A stretch of DNA of 64,000 nucleotides from Oscillospiraceae bacterium (lineage in GTDB: Bacteria > Bacillota > Clostridia > Oscillospirales > Ruminococcaceae): contig SVOZ01000005.1 of NCBI GenBank assembly GCA_015066115.1, forward strand, positions 87,651-151,650, read 5' to 3'. Of this stretch, positions 61,202 through 64,000 are shown piece after piece. Made by a program: the position numbers and the translations under genes. The notes under the pieces are model-generated. The model did not search any database and was not told the origin of the DNA. It saw only the letters and a list, made by a program, of their open reading frames with translations. The first letter of the stretch is position 1. Each line of letters opens with the position of its first letter.

Positions 61202-63238
61202 ATGAGAATCGCACTTGCGGGAAACCCCAACAGCGGAAAAACCACAATGTACAATGCCCTTACGGGACAAAACGAAAAGGTTGGTAACTGGGCGGGCGTT
61301 ACCGTTGACAAAAAACAGCACAACATTAAAAAGGCATACACCGGCGGCAAAGAGGTTCTGGCGGTTGACCTTCCGGGAGCTTATTCGATGTCGCCCTTTA
61401 CAAGCGAGGAAAGCATCACAAGCGCCTATGTTAAAGGCGAAAATCCCGATGCTATCATCAACATCGTTGACGCCACAAACTTAAGCCGCAGCCTTTTCTT
61501 TACCACCCAGCTTTTAGAGCTTGGAGTTCCTATGGTGGTGGCGCTTAACAAAACCGATGTTAATAAGAAAAAGCAAAATAAAATCAATATTAAGCTTCTT
61601 TCGGAAAAGCTCGGCTGTCCCGTTGTTGAAACTGTTTCTACAAGCGGTGATGGACTCAAACAGGCCGTTTTAACAGCTGTTTCGATTATCGGAAAAGAGC
61701 AAAGTGCACCCTACTCTCAGGGCGACATTGACCTTACCGACAAGGCCGCCGTTGAAGCCGCAGACAGAAAGCGATTCTCATTTGTAAATAACATTGTAAA
61801 AGAGGTTGAGGAGCGCAAAACCTTGACCCGCGACAAGAATTTTGACGACAAGATTGACGCTGTTTTAACTAACAAATGGCTTGGCATTCCCATTTTTGCA
61901 GTTGTTATGTTCTTAGTGTTCCAGATCTCGCAGGTCTGGGTAGGTCAGCCTATTGCCGACCTTCTTGTTTACTGGCTTGAAGCATTTCAAGGCTGGGTCG
62001 GCTCTCTTTTAGAGGGTGCAAACCCGCTAATTTATGCCCTGCTTGTTGACGGTGTGCTCGGCGGCGTTATCGCAGTTATCGGATTTTTGCCGCTCGTTAT
62101 GGTTATGTATTTCCTCATCGCCATTTTAGAGGACTGCGGATATATGTCCCGCGTTGCTGTTGTGCTTGACCCCATATTTAAGAAGGTCGGGCTTTCGGGC
62201 AAATCGGTTATCCCCTTTGTTATCACAGTAGGCTGTGCTGTTCCCGGAATTATGGCAAGTCGCACCATAAAAAATGAACGTGAGAGAAGAGCCACCGCAA
62301 TGCTCGCTCCCTTTATGCCCTGCGGCGCAAAAATTCCCGTTATCTCGCTTTTTGCAGGTGCATTCTTTGATAATGCAGGTTGGGTTAGCACCGTTATGTA
62401 CCTTTCAGGCATCATTCTTATCTTCCTTGGTGCGCTTCTCGTTAACAAGATCACCGCCTACAAAGCAAGAAAATCCTTCTTTATCATTGAGCTTCCCGAA
62501 TATAAATTCCCTTCACTTTGGGGCGCATTTAAATCTATGTGCGCAAGAGGCTGGTCTTACATAGTCAAGGCGGCCACCATTATCTTACTTTGCAACACCG
62601 CAGTTCAGGTAATGCAGTCGTTTAACTGGTCGTTTGTTCCTGCCGAGAGCGCAGACACCTCGATTCTCGCTTCAATTGCAGGTCCCGTCGCCTATCTTTT
62701 GGTCCCCATTGTCGGTGTGCTTTCCTGGCAGCTTGCTGCCGCGGCAGTTACAGGCTTTATTGCAAAGGAAAACGTTGTGGGAACACTTGCAGTTTGCTTT
62801 GTCGGACTTGATAACCTTATCGACACCGAGGAACTTTCGATTATGGAGGGTGCAGGGGCCGAGGTTGCATCGGTTTTTGCAATTACAAAGGTTGCGGCAC
62901 TTGCATATCTTATGTTTAACCTATACACACCCCCCTGCTTTGCCGCAATCGGCGCAATGAATGCCGAAATGAAGAGCGCAAAATGGCTGTGGGGCGGAAT
63001 CGGACTTCAGCTTGCCGTTGGATACAGTGTTGCCTACTTTGTTTACACCATCGGCACACTTATCACTGCTCCTGCCGCTCTTAACATCGGCGCGGCCATT
63101 GCAGGCGGGGGTGCTGTGGCCATTATGGCAGGCATTATAGCTATTCTCTGCACAAACAGCGAGAAAAAGCTCAAAGCAGAGCTTGCTCTGCGCGCCTCCA
63201 ATTCGGCTGAGGCAAAAACAAAAACCACAACCCACTAA
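61202..63238 (+). CDS. feoB: Ferrous iron transporter B, system 2
   Basis: 678 residues. The G domain begins at once (MRIALAGNPNSGKTTMYNALTG), with DLPGAYSMSPFT (G3) and NKTDVNKK (G4, canonical unlike FeoB-1). The C-terminal permease includes GCAVPGIMASRTIKNERERR, MPCGAKIPVI (conserved Cys) and AAAVTGFIAKENVVGTLAV. RBS TTAGGAGG. It transports Fe2+ across the membrane and is followed by a Cys-rich FeoB-associated peptide, a common clostridial arrangement. Confidence 0.96.
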   Translation: MRIALAGNPNSGKTTMYNALTGQNEKVGNWAGVTVDKKQHNIKKAYTGGKEVLAVDLPGAYSMSPFTSEESITSAYVKGENPDAIINIVDATNLSRSLFFTTQLLELGVPMVVALNKTDVNKKKQNKINIKLLSEKLGCPVVETVSTSGDGLKQAVLTAVSIIGKEQSAPYSQGDIDLTDKAAVEAADRKRFSFVNNIVKEVEERKTLTRDKNFDDKIDAVLTNKWLGIPIFAVVMFLVFQISQVWVGQPIADLLVYWLEAFQGWVGSLLEGANPLIYALLVDGVLGGVIAVIGFLPLVMVMYFLIAILEDCGYMSRVAVVLDPIFKKVGLSGKSVIPFVITVGCAVPGIMASRTIKNERERRATAMLAPFMPCGAKIPVISLFAGAFFDNAGWVSTVMYLSGIILIFLGALLVNKITAYKARKSFFIIELPEYKFPSLWGAFKSMCARGWSYIVKAATIILLCNTAVQVMQSFNWSFVPAESADTSILASIAGPVAYLLVPIVGVLSWQLAAAAVTGFIAKENVVGTLAVCFVGLDNLIDTEELSIMEGAGAEVASVFAITKVAALAYLMFNLYTPPCFAAIGAMNAEMKSAKWLWGGIGLQLAVGYSVAYFVYTIGTLITAPAALNIGAAIAGGGAVAIMAGIIAILCTNSEKKLKAELALRASNSAEAKTKTTTH

Positions 63239-63249
63239 GGAGTGATTTT

Positions 63250-63420
63250 ATGCAGGCAATAGATTACATTGTTATCGCAGTTGTAGTCCTTATCCTTGTC
63301 CTTGCCGCCCTTTATGTGATAAGGGCAAAAAAGAAGGGCAAAAAATGCATCGGCTGCCCTGTTAATTGCTCAGGCGACTGCTTAAGTTCCTGCAATTTAT
63401 GCAACGCCTGCCGGAAATAG
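63250..63420 (+). CDS. FeoB-associated Cys-rich membrane peptide
   Basis: 56 residues starting 11 bases after feoB2. One membrane helix (DYIVIAVVVLILVLAALYVI) is followed by basic residues and a tail with seven cysteines (CIGCPVNCSGDCLSSCNLCNACRK). This is the layout of FeoB-associated Cys-rich proteins, which replace FeoC in Firmicutes; the cysteines may bind iron or a cluster. RBS AAGGAG lies just before the ATG. Confidence 0.88.
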   Translation: MQAIDYIVIAVVVLILVLAALYVIRAKKKGKKCIGCPVNCSGDCLSSCNLCNACRK

Positions 63421-63451
63421 TCTTTGACATTTTCATGCCATAATAAACCTA

Positions 63452-63495
63452 AAAAAGAACTCTTGGTCCAAAAAATCAGACCAAGAGTTCTTTTT
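63452..63495. terminator. Bidirectional terminator between feo operon 2 and spoVT
   Basis: A 17-bp stem, AAAAAGAACTCTTGGTC with GACCAAGAGTTCTTTTT (63479-63495). Confidence 0.9.
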
Positions 63496-64000
63496 ATTCT
63501 TCCATTTGTTTGCCCAAAAAGGCGCTTGCGACTGTGCAGAGCTTGCTGTCGCCCTCGGAAATGGTGCCTTGTGTGCCCGACAAAAGCAGCACCGCGCCCG
63601 AAACATCACCTGACGACACGATAGGCGATGCCACCCAGGCAGACTTATCGACCCCTTCGATAGGGAAAAACTCCTTGCCGTCCTTTGAGGCGACATAGGT
63701 GCGTCTGCTTTCCATAAGATCCTCAAGCTGAGAGGACACGCGGCGCTCAAGTAGCTCCTTTTTCATCCCGCCCGACACCGCGATAACATGGTCGCGGTCG
63801 CAGACAACGGTGGTAAGCCCGGTCGCCTTACTGAGCACATCGGCATACTGCGAGGCAAAAGAGCCCATCTCGCCCACCGGCGAATACTTTTTCAGGATAA
63901 CTTCTCCATTTTGGTCGGTAAAAATTTCCAGCGGATCACCTTCGCGGATTCGCATGGTTCTTCTTATTTCTTTCGGAATCACCACACGCCCAAGGTCGTC
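63494..64000 (-). CDS. spoVT: Stage V sporulation protein T (partial, N-terminus beyond the window)
   Basis: The frame stays open to the window edge; it reads DDLGRVVIPKEIRRTMRI, the AbrB-type DNA-binding swapped-hairpin, so only about a dozen N-terminal residues are missing. The C-terminal GAF domain (about 55 onward: ADVLSKATGLTTVVCDRDHVIAVSGGMKKELLERRVS) completes the SpoVT architecture. SpoVT is a forespore regulator that adjusts sigma-G genes. Confidence 0.95.
   Translation of the reverse strand, partial: DDLGRVVIPKEIRRTMRIREGDPLEIFTDQNGEVILKKYSPVGEMGSFASQYADVLSKATGLTTVVCDRDHVIAVSGGMKKELLERRVSSQLEDLMESRRTYVASKDGKEFFPIEGVDKSAWVASPIVSSGDVSGAVLLLSGTQGTISEGDSKLCTVASAFLGKQMEE

Noticed and set aside
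1..64000. tRNA, rRNA, riboswitch, prophage or CRISPR array
   Set aside because: None recognised by eye on either strand; a covariance-model search (tRNAscan-SE, Infernal) would be needed to exclude short RNAs fully.

Overview
The window looks like a chromosomal segment of an anaerobic, endospore-forming member of the Clostridia, most like the Oscillospiraceae/Ruminococcaceae group (inference from gene content; no rRNA is present to settle it). Sporulation and germination genes recur: a SipL-like SPOCS-LysM protein, a PdaB-type deacetylase, spoIIP, gpr, spoVAD, spoVAE and spoVT at the right edge. The anaerobic signs are an oxygen-sensitive class III ribonucleotide reductase, two ferrous-iron (Feo) systems, a ferredoxin-type aldo/keto reductase and an oadB-type sodium-pump subunit. 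I found no tRNA, rRNA, CRISPR array or prophage.

Layout. 0-9.9 kb: the tail of a SEDS cell-wall polymerase, a CNNM/CorC membrane protein, an incomplete Na+-decarboxylase pair (oadB plus a small gamma-like subunit), the SPOCS protein, then a tight + strand run (lipid kinase, dusB, AI-2E-type transporter, HAD phosphatase) and gpsA. 10-14.3 kb: an anaerobic dNTP-synthesis cluster, nrdG, nrdD with a fused glutaredoxin-like domain, and a thioredoxin reductase; nrdG and nrdD each carry a NrdR box. 14.3-23.3 kb: feoAB-1, a palindromic intergenic element, nagB, an exo/endonuclease-like protein, two secreted lipoproteins, an rRNA/tRNA methyltransferase and the deacetylase. 23.7-35.8 kb, minus strand: rpoB-rpoC-rpsL-rpsG-fusA-tuf, with clear sigma-A promoters before rpoB and rpsL. 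36-45 kb: a large BspA-like LRR surface protein, a DUF1846 protein, gpr-spoIIP, rpsT and spoVAD-spoVAE.

45-50.8 kb is the most accessory part. It holds a divergent module of two small HTH regulators facing a 54-residue protein across a promoter framed by two operator-like palindromes. It also holds a copy of the intergenic palindromic element, a cluster of REP-type palindromes abutting malQ, a third modular lipoprotein and a REP-associated tyrosine transposase (RAYT). 50.7-59.8 kb, minus strand, is the nusA-infB operon (rimP-nusA-ylxR-ylxQ-infB-rbfA-nrnA-truB-ribF). It appears to run on into an O-antigen-ligase-like gene, the RAYT and the aldo/keto reductase. A second RAYT lies just upstream of rimP. 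60.3-63.4 kb: a DtxR/MntR-type regulator diverges from feoA2-feoB2 and a Cys-rich FeoB-associated peptide, with three near-identical palindromic operators.

The most unusual observation is that both RAYT genes carry two REP palindromes inside their own reading frame. The stems show compensatory changes, and the loop is conserved within each gene but differs between the two. The palindromes of the first RAYT match the intergenic REP cluster next to malQ. All coordinates, motifs and base pairings were read by eye; family assignments rest on recognised motifs, not on a database search.
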